From assembly GCF_000315235.1 (NCBI RefSeq), contig NZ_BALG01000256.1, forward strand, positions 1-64,000: DNA of 64,000 nt. Direction: 5' to 3'. The translations under genes and the position numbers were made by a program. The DNA comes from Paenibacillus popilliae ATCC 14706. Its GTDB lineage: Bacteria > Bacillota > Bacilli > Paenibacillales > Paenibacillaceae. Positions within the stretch are counted from its first letter, which is position 1. Every line of letters starts with the position of its first letter. This document shows, in pieces, positions 48,501 through 57,711 of this stretch. The notes under the pieces are model-generated. The model saw nothing but the letters and a program-made list of their open reading frames with translations. It had not been told where the DNA came from and did not search any database.

Positions 48501-51500
48501 GTGCGACCGGAGCAAATCACAGCCGGATGGTCCGGTTGCATGACCGCTTGTCTGGCAAATAAACCGTCGAGCGTATCCGGGGATACGGGTGTATCCGTAC
48601 GGTTCGCCTCGATTCTCCGTTCGAGCCGGGGCACCGCAACCAGATTCGGCTGTTCGATTCGCCATGTCGGCTCTTCATCAGCCAGACGCCGAAGCAAATG
48701 ACAATAAGCTGCAAACATATCGTCAAGGAGTCCCGGCGGAAACAGTCCCTCTACAGCGTCCCAAATCAGGAGCAATTGTCCGTCCTCTTCCACGACCTGA
48801 TGATCCAGCCACACTTGCGGCGTCTGCGTAATGTTGTAGACAAGCTTGCCCAACCACTTGCCACCGGATCCGCCCAACTCGTCGACACCTAGCGCGCTCG
48901 TAAATACGACCGGCATCGCCCCGCCATGATAGGCTCCGGTTTTTTTGGCCAGTTCACGCTGTACCTGTACTCCCCCGACACAGGGATGATCCAAATCCCG
49001 CCACAGCTGCTGCTGCACATTCCGGGCCCGCTCCAGAAAAGTCGCCCCTGATGCATGATCCACGGCCAGCAACGTAAGCGAAGTAAAATCGCCTACGAGC
49101 TCCTGTACCTCAGGATGGAGCGGCAACCGATTGAATTGGGTCAGATTGATCGTAAACCGGGGCCGCCTGCTCCACACCGCGAGCGTTTCGGCATAGGCAG
49201 CGAGCAGGATGCCCGAAGGAGTCAATCCCGCCTCCGCCGTCCGCTGCTTGAGCTGCCGCCATGTGTCGCGATCCAGACGGGAATCGACACGGATGAACCG
49301 CTGCCGGGCCAACGATTCCGGATGTTGCACCAGGGGCAGTTCCGGGGCCGGCGGCAAGTCGGACAGACGATGCATCCAATACTCCCGATCACGTTCATAT
49401 AAATCCGACTCCTTCAGCCGTTCCAGCGCCAACACGTAATCCCGGAATGACAAGTCCAAGGAGTTCAGACGAGCGTCCGGATCATGATAGAGCCGGTTCC
49501 ATTCGCAGAGGAGATGAAACATGCTCCAACCATCGAACAGCAAGTTGTCGAAGCTGATATGAAGCCGAACCTGTTTCTCTCCAAAAAGCGACGCCCGCAC
49601 CTCGAACAAAGGCCATTCGCCAATCGATAGCACCTGGTGGGACATGTCCTCCCGAACCCGATGCAGTTCCGCCGCGGCAGCTTCGGAATCCACCCCCCGC
49701 AAATCGGCGACGGCCATTCGATGGGGCGGCACCTGCTCCAAGATTTGCTGGCGCTGACCGTCGGGCAAGATGACCGCCCTCATCATGTCGTGATGATCGA
49801 TCAGCCGCTGCCAGGCTCGATTGATCCGCTCCACATCCAGATCTGTCCCCTCAAGCTCGAAATAGCAATGTGTGGATACGTTGCCCAATGCATAAACACC
49901 GCTCCGGCCGACCCAATAGGCTTGCTGAATATCGGTCAACGGAAAAGGAAGGCTTCGCTCTTCCGGAGCCGGAACGATGTCAGGCAAGCGGATCATCAAA
50001 TCGCTGCTTCGCTCCTTCTCCTGGGTAAGCGCCTGCACACGTTCGGCCAGTTGGGCGATGGTCGGCCTTTCGAAAACCGTTCCCAATGAAAGCTCGACCT
50101 CAAACTTGTCGCGCGCCATGGCACCCAGCTTGATCGCAAGCAAGGAATCCCCTCCCAATGCGAAGAAGTTATCGGTTATCCCGATCGGCTCCACATGAAG
50201 AAGACGGCTCCACATCGCCGCAAGCTCCCGTTCGATGGGCGTACGCGGTGCCGTATCGTTTTTTTTCCCTGTCGCCGATTTCTGGTGAGCGGGGACGGGC
50301 AACGCCTGCCGGTCAACCTTGCCGTTTGCCGTCAGCGGCAGCTTATCTACAGGGAGAATCAGCGAAGGAACCATATATTCGGGCAGGTTCCCTCTCAAAT
50401 CATCAGCTAACGTTGCCGGTTTGAAGTGTGTGACGCGATCCGGCGCCCGGGCTGCGATGACATGCTGTCCATAAATGCTGGCCGGATCGTCTTGCTCCGG
50501 AAAAGCGGCAGCTTCCGCAAACGTTTCGGACTTCAACAGCTGCAGCCATCGCTCCGCCGATAGGAGCGGCAAATGTGTCTCCGTTCTTTCATCTTCGAAA
50601 CGGGTAAAGCCGTCCTCAAGATAACCGGTGCTTACCTGCTGCAACCGGCTGTTGCGGGTCATTTCCAGCAATAACAGCAGGCCCCCCGGTGCCAGAAGTG
50701 ATTGGACATGCGCCAGAGCTGTGCCGATATTCCGGGCGCGATGCAAGGAATCGGCTGCGATCACGATGTCGTAGCTATGGGCATGAAACCCTTGAACTTG
50801 CGGCTGTTGGTCGATGTCCAGCAGCCGGTACTCGATGAACGAACTAGGGTTCCCTTTGTTGTCCGCCAAGTTGAGAAAGTAGGCGGAAGGGTCGGTGCAT
50901 GTGTAGACGACCTCGTCGGGCGTGAGTTCCGACAACATGAAGTTGCTCAGATCGCTGCTTCTTACGCCTATTTCCAGTATCCGTAGCGGTTGAAGTCCGG
51001 ATCGCGCTTGAACCGTGACTTCCAGCAGTCGTCTGGCGATGCCGTGTCGATAGTCGAAGCCCGGCAGAGACCGCATCAACGTGTCCGGAGACAAGGCGTG
51101 ATCACTAGAGAAGAACAGCTCGAGCGGGTCGACATCGCCCTTCAACAAGCGGGCATCGAACTGACCGATCTGCCGCAAATACCGCAAAAGACGTGGCGAA
51201 TATGTATCCCATCCGGAGAAAGCCTTGTTTTCCGGCCCTGTTGCGGACAGGTCTGTCGGCAGCCTTCGCGTGCTGATCCAGGCGCCCGTTTCGTCCTTCA
51301 TTAACACCCCTTCGCCTACCAGTGTGTCAAGCCACTGACGCACCAGTTCCCGATAACGAGGCTGAATGCCACCATGGTGCAGTAACGACTCGAGCGTGTG
51401 CTTCTCCTCTGGCTGGAGAAAAACGCCCATTTTTCTAAGCGCTAGGCCCATTTGACATCCACTCACGCGTTCTATAAAATCCCAAAATTCAGGAAACTGC

Positions 51501-54500
51501 TCGGGCGCAAGCTTTTGTGGCAGCCCTTCCCGGGACTGTTTTCGACCCGTGTCCACCAAAACATTCCAGAAGGTGTTGACCTTCTCTGGATCAGCGCTGT
51601 CGATTTCAAATAAGGACGAATCGTTTTCCGAGTCGGGAACCACATAGCCCACGAGCTGCCTCGTTCCCCGTGGATCGCCGGCCGCCACGACGACAGCGTC
51701 GCGTACGCCCGGGTGCCGCTTCAACGCCGTTTCAATCTCGCCAAGCTCAATGCGGTGTCCCCTGATTTTGACCTGGAAGTCTTTTCTGCCTAAAAACTCA
51801 ATATTGCCATCCGGCCAATAACGGCCCTGATCGCCTGTTCGATACCAACGGGATTCGTTCCATTCGACAAAACGCTCCGCGCTCAGCCGGGAATCTCCCC
51901 GATATCCTTGAGCTACGCCGGCTCCGCCGATCCACAGCTCTCCGGCTACCCAGTAGGGACAATCCCTTCCCTTGTCATCCACTATCCGATACGTCTGGCC
52001 GGACAGCGGGCGGCCGTACGGAATCGACGTCCAATGCGCAGGCAACGGCAACGAAATATCAAAACAGTTGGACCAGATGGAAGCTTCCGTGGCTCCCCCC
52101 AAGGCGACGAGGCGACTGTGTTCGGCCACTTTGTTCAGCCGCGGCGGCAGCTCCAGGCCGATCCAATCGCCGGACAGCATCACGAGACGCAGTGACGACA
52201 GGGTTTGCCGTCCGCTCTCGGCAGCCACCAACAGCATATCGAGCAGAACAGGGACGGAATTCCAGATCGTGACCTGATACTTGTTCAGCAGAACCAACCA
52301 ATCGGCCGCATCCCGGCGCGTCTCTTCCGATAGCAGCACCAGCGAGCCTCCAACGCTCAGCAGCCCGAAAATATCGTAAACGGAAAGGTCGAAATCGAGG
52401 GATGAAACGGCCAACATCCTATCGGTTGGACCGACTTGATAGCGCCGGTTGATGTCCGACACGGTGTTCCATGCCCCGGAATGACTGATTTCTACCCCTT
52501 TCGGTTCTCCTGTGGAGCCTGAAGTAAAGATGACGTAGGCCAGACGCTCCGGAGATAGGTAAACCGGTTCCGTTAGCGGAATGGCGTTCTCCGCAGCGGC
52601 GATCGATTGCACGATGGCAGCGGCCGGCCATTCCACGGCGTCAACAAGCTCATGATCGGTAAGCACATAACGGATTCCCGCTTGCTGATGAATCCTGTCG
52701 CGGCGGGCGGCGGGCTGATCGACGCCGATCGGCACATAGCATGCCCCGGCGGCCATTATGCCGAGCACGGCGGCGATTTGTTCCATCCCGCGCGGCAGCG
52801 TGACGGCGACAGGCTCACCCTCCCTTACCCCCTTTTCTATGAGGACTGCCGCCACCCGCAATGCGTAGTCGGACAGTTCGCCGTACGAACAGAACGTATG
52901 CGAACGGCTGTCTATCAGCGCGGGTTGTCCAGGATTCGCTGCAGCAAGTTCAAAAAAGGAAGCGTGCAGGCATTGGGTCTGCTGTGGAAGCAACTCTTCA
53001 ACACGATGCTCTTGTCTTGGCGGCTTCCCAGCCCACAGCACATCCGGCGAAGCTTGCCAGTCGTTGTGATCCTCCGCCAGCCATTCGATCAATTCGGCGT
53101 ACGCAGCCAACATCTGTTCAATCATGCCGTCGGGGAACAAGGAGTCGACGGCATCCCAAGCTAGTAACAAGCCCCCTTCCTGTTCGTATATTTGAAAGTC
53201 AAGCCATACCTGGGGTGTCTGCGAGATCATATAAACAAGTTCTCCCAATGCGCGACGGCATTCGTCGCCGATGAGGGGAGTGCCCAAATTACATGCGAAT
53301 ACGACTGGCGCAATATCCCGTTCCCCTTGGCGGACCCGGGCCAGATCGCGTTGAAGCTGCACGCCGGAATAGGCCGCATGGGCCACATCCTGATGAAATT
53401 GCGCCTGGACGCTTCGCACCCGTTCCACAAAGGATTGCCGGGAACCGCAGTCGACCGCGAGCAACAGCAGATTGGTAAAATCAGCGACGACATCGTCAAT
53501 TCCTGCTTCCCCGGTCTGTCGGTCAAACAGCGGGACGTTAATGAGGAATTGCGAATTGGCGCTCCATCGATCAAGCACTTCAGCATAAGCAGTTAACAGC
53601 ACCATCGCCGGCGTCACTTGGCAAGCTGCGGCCCGTTGTTGCAAAAGCTCCCAGTCCGCTTGATGCACAACATAGCTTCTTCTCGTAAAGACAGGCGATG
53701 TTACCGTTGCCGGCCTTACCTGCAATGGCAAATCGGGGGCGGCCGGGAGCGTTGGCAAACGTTCGCTCCAATATTTAGCGGCTCTTTCTTGTTCTTCTGC
53801 TCGCCTCGACGCTTCCCGGCGCAAATATTCGGCAAAACTCCAGTCTCCCGGCGCCGCAGGCTTGGAACCGCAGGCATAGGCAGCAGCCAAGTCCCGTAAC
53901 ATAATACTCACGCTTTGCACGTCGGCAACAAGCAAATCAATATCGAAATGAAGGCGGGTACGGCCTCCCGGCAGCAAGCTGAGCTCGATCCCGGCAACCT
54001 CCCCCTTCTCCACATCCAACCGCCGATGCGACAACCGGTCGCGAATACGCGTCAACTCGCGTGCAAGCTCGTCCTCCGGACAGTAGCGCCAATCGTGTAC
54101 GGCCAGCGTGTTGATAACAGGATCATCCAGCACCTCCTGCCGTCCATCCGCCAAAAATCGGGCCCGAAGCATAGCATGATGCGCAAGCAATTGTTCCCAG
54201 GCCGATTCCAGCCGCTGAGGATCGACACCTTGGCCGTCAAGCTCCAAATACGCGTGACACCCGACTCCGCCCAGAGGCTGATCGTCGCGCCGTCCGATCC
54301 AATAGGCATATTGCACATCGGTAAGCGGGAAAGGTCCGTTCTCGGGCTCACGAACTTCGGCCGCCTTTACGCGCTTCTTCGCTGGCGGCACTTCATGATT
54401 GCTTTGTTGCAGTAAGGGCCACCAGTCACTTAGGCGCGGCGCGGCGATCAGTTCGGCAAATGTAATTGTCGAGCCGGCCCGCCGCCAATGGTTGACCAGT

Positions 54501-54646
54501 CTCATCATTTGCAGGGAATCCATCCCAAGCTCGATCAAGTTTTGATCGTCGTCAAACTCGACCGGTGTGGGCAGCATGCGCTTGATTTGCATCCGCAATT
54601 GTTCCAAGCTTATCGCAGAAATATGGAGCAAAGATTGATTCATCAC
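45578..54646 (-). CDS. NRPS: ArCP-Cy-A[E-like]-PCP-Cy-A[E-like]-PCP, cysteine modules 1 and 2
   Basis: 3022 residues from GTG 54646 (ATG 54643 is equally possible; AAAGGGG upstream). Aryl carrier Ser44 (GMDSL). Cy1 about 105-530 with DLLVADVQS. A1 about 550-1005 with Asp753, Leu754, Tyr757, Asn796, Met823, Ser825, Leu849, Ile857, Trp858. PCP1 Ser1501. Cy2 about 1566-1990 with DNLLFDGWS. A2 about 2020-2470 with Asp2219, Leu2220, Tyr2223, Asn2262, Leu2290, Ser2292, Leu2316, Ile2324, Trp2325. PCP2 Ser2968. Both codes read cysteine. Each A domain is interrupted by a methyltransferase-like insert with a broken SAM loop (LEIGVRSSD, LEIGTRAGG) and an EDGF-x-x-FEDER motif, as in the cryptic epimerase of PchE. 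It should load salicylate, add two cysteines, cyclize both and probably epimerize them. Confidence 0.94.
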   Translation of the reverse strand: MMNQSLLHISAISLEQLRMQIKRMLPTPVEFDDDQNLIELGMDSLQMMRLVNHWRRAGSTITFAELIAAPRLSDWWPLLQQSNHEVPPAKKRVKAAEVREPENGPFPLTDVQYAYWIGRRDDQPLGGVGCHAYLELDGQGVDPQRLESAWEQLLAHHAMLRARFLADGRQEVLDDPVINTLAVHDWRYCPEDELARELTRIRDRLSHRRLDVEKGEVAGIELSLLPGGRTRLHFDIDLLVADVQSVSIMLRDLAAAYACGSKPAAPGDWSFAEYLRREASRRAEEQERAAKYWSERLPTLPAAPDLPLQVRPATVTSPVFTRRSYVVHQADWELLQQRAAACQVTPAMVLLTAYAEVLDRWSANSQFLINVPLFDRQTGEAGIDDVVADFTNLLLLAVDCGSRQSFVERVRSVQAQFHQDVAHAAYSGVQLQRDLARVRQGERDIAPVVFACNLGTPLIGDECRRALGELVYMISQTPQVWLDFQIYEQEGGLLLAWDAVDSLFPDGMIEQMLAAYAELIEWLAEDHNDWQASPDVLWAGKPPRQEHRVEELLPQQTQCLHASFFELAAANPGQPALIDSRSHTFCSYGELSDYALRVAAVLIEKGVREGEPVAVTLPRGMEQIAAVLGIMAAGACYVPIGVDQPAARRDRIHQQAGIRYVLTDHELVDAVEWPAAAIVQSIAAAENAIPLTEPVYLSPERLAYVIFTSGSTGEPKGVEISHSGAWNTVSDINRRYQVGPTDRMLAVSSLDFDLSVYDIFGLLSVGGSLVLLSEETRRDAADWLVLLNKYQVTIWNSVPVLLDMLLVAAESGRQTLSSLRLVMLSGDWIGLELPPRLNKVAEHSRLVALGGATEASIWSNCFDISLPLPAHWTSIPYGRPLSGQTYRIVDDKGRDCPYWVAGELWIGGAGVAQGYRGDSRLSAERFVEWNESRWYRTGDQGRYWPDGNIEFLGRKDFQVKIRGHRIELGEIETALKRHPGVRDAVVVAAGDPRGTRQLVGYVVPDSENDSSLFEIDSADPEKVNTFWNVLVDTGRKQSREGLPQKLAPEQFPEFWDFIERVSGCQMGLALRKMGVFLQPEEKHTLESLLHHGGIQPRYRELVRQWLDTLVGEGVLMKDETGAWISTRRLPTDLSATGPENKAFSGWDTYSPRLLRYLRQIGQFDARLLKGDVDPLELFFSSDHALSPDTLMRSLPGFDYRHGIARRLLEVTVQARSGLQPLRILEIGVRSSDLSNFMLSELTPDEVVYTCTDPSAYFLNLADNKGNPSSFIEYRLLDIDQQPQVQGFHAHSYDIVIAADSLHRARNIGTALAHVQSLLAPGGLLLLLEMTRNSRLQQVSTGYLEDGFTRFEDERTETHLPLLSAERWLQLLKSETFAEAAAFPEQDDPASIYGQHVIAARAPDRVTHFKPATLADDLRGNLPEYMVPSLILPVDKLPLTANGKVDRQALPVPAHQKSATGKKNDTAPRTPIERELAAMWSRLLHVEPIGITDNFFALGGDSLLAIKLGAMARDKFEVELSLGTVFERPTIAQLAERVQALTQEKERSSDLMIRLPDIVPAPEERSLPFPLTDIQQAYWVGRSGVYALGNVSTHCYFELEGTDLDVERINRAWQRLIDHHDMMRAVILPDGQRQQILEQVPPHRMAVADLRGVDSEAAAAELHRVREDMSHQVLSIGEWPLFEVRASLFGEKQVRLHISFDNLLFDGWSMFHLLCEWNRLYHDPDARLNSLDLSFRDYVLALERLKESDLYERDREYWMHRLSDLPPAPELPLVQHPESLARQRFIRVDSRLDRDTWRQLKQRTAEAGLTPSGILLAAYAETLAVWSRRPRFTINLTQFNRLPLHPEVQELVGDFTSLTLLAVDHASGATFLERARNVQQQLWRDLDHPCVGGVQVQRELAKKTGAYHGGAMPVVFTSALGVDELGGSGGKWLGKLVYNITQTPQVWLDHQVVEEDGQLLLIWDAVEGLFPPGLLDDMFAAYCHLLRRLADEEPTWRIEQPNLVAVPRLERRIEANRTDTPVSPDTLDGLFARQAVMQPDHPAVICSGRTLTYEELRLRSDAVGELLRAKGAQPHSLVAVIMEKGWEQMVGVIGILKSGAAYLPIDPSHPEERRFQLLRDGNVGVVLTQSWLDEQLGWPEGMERLHIDQIAPREGDIGRPNGSGNPDDLAYVIYTSGSTGVPKGVMISHRGAVNTILDMNKRFSVGPEDRVLALSNLNFDLSVYDMFGMLAAGATVVMPEAERTRDPACWLAWMSREHITVWNTVPALMQMLLEYVSGSGEPLPPSLRLVLLSGDWIPLDLPDHIKAYGNGVQVIGLGGATEASIWSNLYPIMDVDPDWRSIPYGRPLTNQRYYVLNEWMGDCPVWVPGLLYIGGIGLAAGYWNDEVNTNERFVRHPRTGERLYRTGDVGRYWPNGNLEFLGREDLQVKIRGHRIELGEIEATLKRHDGVKDAAVGVIGEASGNRQLVGYVVPSDAAGSDWFDIERADAASCAARWQAISASGQRQASQLLDAVDVEAISAFTDYTDRLSFAVICNTLHSLGMFAREGEGIAIDERMRRYQLHPRYRALIGHWLDVLVEEGLLHKNEDGLLLNRYPLHAVQPDLIDGECHRFPGIADQARALYECFRRGQASMIGLLRGEIDPLELYLAEASFLTPEALSRFNLAREYYVHLAREMFQTIVNAYPLDKELRVLEIGTRAGGLADTLAPLCAGRGRYIYADESSFFTDQARKQQGQSAPIEYRLFDMNKKPLPQGYKPHEFDVIVADNTLHRARNVDTTLEHLKEMLAPGGYIIFMEATNNNRLMLTTVGFFEDGFSHFEDERQESCLPLLAAEAWRKVLMEKGFAKVMVLPENGRAADVFGQRLIVAQAPEEVGRFKLAKLSDALRRKLPDYMVPTTYVLQEELPLSANGKVDRQALAALAKAGERPADKTPVAPATELQAQIACVWEEVLGCQQVGIDDDFYELGGDSLRAIQCIQLLKDRYRIDLSLQNLFEAPNIGILARLIETKAIASDQAAEYEEGAI

Positions 54647-54675
54647 AGATTCCCCTTTCTCCTCCTAATTGAAGC

Positions 54676-57672
54676 TTATACGCTCGCACCCGTTTCCTGT
54701 TTTACACTGCGGACAATCAACTGCCTGGAAAAACTGCTTAATTTTTCGCGCGTCTCTTCCAGTTCTCTGGACGGTACGGACATCTCCACGATGCCTGCTC
54801 CGGCTTGAAGCCATGCGATCTTCTCTTTCTGAAAAATCGTCCGCAGTACAAGGGCGGCATCCATGACGCCGTTGCTGTCATAAGTCATTACACAGCCGCT
54901 GTAAAGATTTCGGGGCTCTGACTCGAATCTTCCTATGGCATCGATGGACTCTTTTTTGGGAATGCCGGAAGCCGTAACCGCAGGGAACAGGGCATGTAAC
55001 GCGTGCCATGCATGGCAACCGGGTTTCAGCTTCCCTTTTAACCTCGAAGCGATATGCTGAACCGTTCCCCTGCTGACCACCGACATAAAATCATGTACGG
55101 TAAGGGTCCCGGCCTCGCAAATTCGCCTCATCTCTTCATGCGCCAGCCTGACGGAAACGGCATGTTCCGCAATTTCTTTTGGATCGTTCAGCAATTCCTC
55201 TTTGAGCCTGTGTTCCTCTTCTTCGCCGCATCCCATGGAACGCGTTCCCGCTAGCGGGAACGTACTCACCCAACCGTGACCGTCGACTTCGACAAGCGTT
55301 TCAGGACTGAACCCGGCCGCATGCAAGCCGTCAAGGCACAGCAGAAACGATCGCGCGGGCGTGTTGACTTTTCTTCCCCCCATATAGGTGGCCACCATAT
55401 CAAGCTCCTGATGGAGCGGGATTTTTCTGGATAAGATCACTTTTTGATATTTGCGCTCTCGAATCTCTTTCACGGCAGCCTCCACCCCCTTCATGTAGGC
55501 TTCGGCATGATGCGTGTTTACCTCCGGGAACTCCAGCTCTGCCTGGTTGGCGCTGCCCGCAAAACGGTTTGCTATGCGCTGGTCTTGCGCGTGATTCGCT
55601 ATCTCCCCCAGCCGTGTTCTAACCTCTTCGAACTGCCCCTTATCCAAAGCTCGCAGCAGGATCGCGCCTTTCTCAAACCTTATTTCAACCTTAGGGATAA
55701 ACAGCTTCAGCAGGCACGCATCCTCGGACAATAGCGGCAGTCCGCAATGATAACGGGACAGTCCGAAATTGGCGATTCCGTAAGCGCGCCAGTCCTGAAC
55801 TGAAACCGACGAGAAGGCCTTCTCCATGTTCTCACTTAATGTCTGGTTTACAAATTGCAGCGTGTCTGTGGCTGTTGTCACTGTCGTGTACTCGGGATCG
55901 ACGGTGAACAGGGCGTGGATGCCCAGGCCCACAGACAATTCGTCCCCGTTTTCGTACAGGAGATAGTTGTCAAACCAACCGGACTCGATCACTTGTGCCG
56001 CAGCCAGATGAGCATCACCCTTGAAAGCGAGCGTTTCTTCCAAGTAGGCTGCCCGACTGTCTTCTGCCTTGCGCGCCGAACCTGCAGCCAGCTCTTTCAA
56101 TTTCGCTTTGTTGATTTTGCCGACGCTGGTCAGCGGCCAAGCATCAAAACATTCGATTTGATCGGGCATTTTATAGCGCGCAACGCTCCTATCCTGAAGA
56201 AAACGGTGGATCTCGGCCAAATCGATCGCTTTGCCTTCGGTCAGCAAACAGGCGCAGCTTCTTTCTCCCAGCCTGTCATCGGGAAGGCCGATCAAGACGG
56301 CGTCTTTGATATCCGGGTGTGCTAGCAGCCAAGACTCGACTTCAGCCGGCACGATTTTTTCGCCTGCCCGATTGATTTGCTCTTTCATGCGTCCACCAAC
56401 CTGGATATTGCCGTCCGCCGTAATTCTCGCCCTGTCCCCGGAGCGGTAAAACCCGTCGGGCGTAAAGGCTTCCCGATTCTGTTCGGGCGCCCGATAGTAC
56501 CCGCTGATCGTATAAGGCCCTCTCACCAGCAGCTCACCGAATTCGCCTTGCGGAACTTCGTTGCCGTCTTCGTCAACCAATTTGATTTCATCATCGTCCG
56601 ATAGCGGACGTCCTTGGCAGCGATGAATGAGGTGATCGGGATCATCAAGGGAGGTGCAGCAAATGAGACCTTCCGCCATGCCGAAAACTTGCTGAAGCTT
56701 GCACTTCATCTCCGAAGTGATGCGCTTCGCGAGCGTTTCCTCCACCATCGCCCCTCCCACCTGGAGGACTTCAAGACTTGAGATGTCGCTGGAATGGTCC
56801 CACTCGAGAACCTCAAGCCACAGATGGACGAGGGCGGGCACAAGCGCGGTAATGGTCACCTTCTCTTTCTCAATCAGCGGAAAAGCTTCGTCGCAGCTTG
56901 TCGTGTTGCACATGACCACCTTGCCGCCAGCCGACAACGTTCCTAGGATGCCAGGGCAGCACAGAGGAAAATTATGGGCAATCGGAAGAACGGCAAGATA
57001 GGCGCTTTGCTGATTCAGTTTGCAGCGCGTCGCGGCCGCTTTGGCATTATACGCGTAATCGGCGTGCGTCCGCGGAATCAGCTTCGGTATGCCGGTTGTT
57101 CCGCCGGATAAGAGCAAGAGAGCGGTATCCCGGCAGGAAGGGGATTCCAGCTCGGCTAGCGGCATGCCGCTATCGGCAAGGCGAAGGCCGCCTTCGCTTT
57201 CACCGTCGGTAATGACCAAGCGGACGGAAGGATGCCTTTGAACCATTCGATCGGCCAATGGTTTGTAGTTGAAACCGAGAAACTCATCGGGAATGATGTA
57301 CGCGACCGGTTTCGCGAGATGAAAAATACCGTCCAGCTCCGTCTCCCTATGGACGGGCAATGCGAGAATCGGCACGGCTCCGATGCGAAACAGGGCAAAG
57401 CAGGCGACGACGAAAGAGATGCGGTTCGGCAACTGTACAACCACATGATCGCCTTTCTTAATGCCCATATCGTAAAAACCGGAAGCCAGTTCATCGGCTT
57501 TGCGGTCAAGCTCCTTGTAGGTAAGTCTGGCGTTGTCTTCGACAAGCGCAACGCTGTCGCGATAAGCTTCGGCCCATATTTTCAATTGTTGCCCCAGCGT
57601 CAACGGCTCCCCAAAACCAAGCTGTTCGTATTGACTTGCCAAGCGATCAACCCATTCCTTATTTTTCAACAT
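54676..57672 (-). CDS. Salicyl-AMP ligase fused to salicylate synthase
   Basis: 998 residues from ATG 57672 (GAGGAG eight bases upstream). Residues 1 to about 540 are an aryl-acid AMP ligase of the DhbE/YbtE type: LLSGGTTGIPK, YRSGDRAR, GGRMKEQINRAGEKI. In the substrate loop HNFPLCCPG, Cys239 takes the place of the Ser that marks 2,3-dihydroxybenzoate ligases, which points to salicylate. Residues about 550-998 are a chorismate-using enzyme of the MbtI/Irp9 type (KVILSRKIPL, FPLAGTRS, TASGIPK near 900, PRNLYSG, QAGAGIV). No separate PchB-like lyase is seen, so a bifunctional salicylate synthase is more likely than an isochorismate synthase. The two activities are separate proteins in pyochelin and yersiniabactin. 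It makes and activates the starter unit for the 3022-residue NRPS. Confidence 0.9.
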   Translation of the reverse strand: MLKNKEWVDRLASQYEQLGFGEPLTLGQQLKIWAEAYRDSVALVEDNARLTYKELDRKADELASGFYDMGIKKGDHVVVQLPNRISFVVACFALFRIGAVPILALPVHRETELDGIFHLAKPVAYIIPDEFLGFNYKPLADRMVQRHPSVRLVITDGESEGGLRLADSGMPLAELESPSCRDTALLLLSGGTTGIPKLIPRTHADYAYNAKAAATRCKLNQQSAYLAVLPIAHNFPLCCPGILGTLSAGGKVVMCNTTSCDEAFPLIEKEKVTITALVPALVHLWLEVLEWDHSSDISSLEVLQVGGAMVEETLAKRITSEMKCKLQQVFGMAEGLICCTSLDDPDHLIHRCQGRPLSDDDEIKLVDEDGNEVPQGEFGELLVRGPYTISGYYRAPEQNREAFTPDGFYRSGDRARITADGNIQVGGRMKEQINRAGEKIVPAEVESWLLAHPDIKDAVLIGLPDDRLGERSCACLLTEGKAIDLAEIHRFLQDRSVARYKMPDQIECFDAWPLTSVGKINKAKLKELAAGSARKAEDSRAAYLEETLAFKGDAHLAAAQVIESGWFDNYLLYENGDELSVGLGIHALFTVDPEYTTVTTATDTLQFVNQTLSENMEKAFSSVSVQDWRAYGIANFGLSRYHCGLPLLSEDACLLKLFIPKVEIRFEKGAILLRALDKGQFEEVRTRLGEIANHAQDQRIANRFAGSANQAELEFPEVNTHHAEAYMKGVEAAVKEIRERKYQKVILSRKIPLHQELDMVATYMGGRKVNTPARSFLLCLDGLHAAGFSPETLVEVDGHGWVSTFPLAGTRSMGCGEEEEHRLKEELLNDPKEIAEHAVSVRLAHEEMRRICEAGTLTVHDFMSVVSRGTVQHIASRLKGKLKPGCHAWHALHALFPAVTASGIPKKESIDAIGRFESEPRNLYSGCVMTYDSNGVMDAALVLRTIFQKEKIAWLQAGAGIVEMSVPSRELEETREKLSSFSRQLIVRSVKQETGASV

Positions 57673-57711
57673 TCGATCCACTCCTCGTCTTGTGTACAGT
57701 GGTTCACCTAT

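Noticed and set aside
54676-57672. Reading of the starter as 2,3-dihydroxybenzoate (bacillibactin-type)
   Set aside because: The ligase loop has Cys where dihydroxybenzoate ligases have Ser, there are no dhbA/dhbB-like genes in the window, and the NRPS domains are cyclization rather than serine/threonine-trilactone type.
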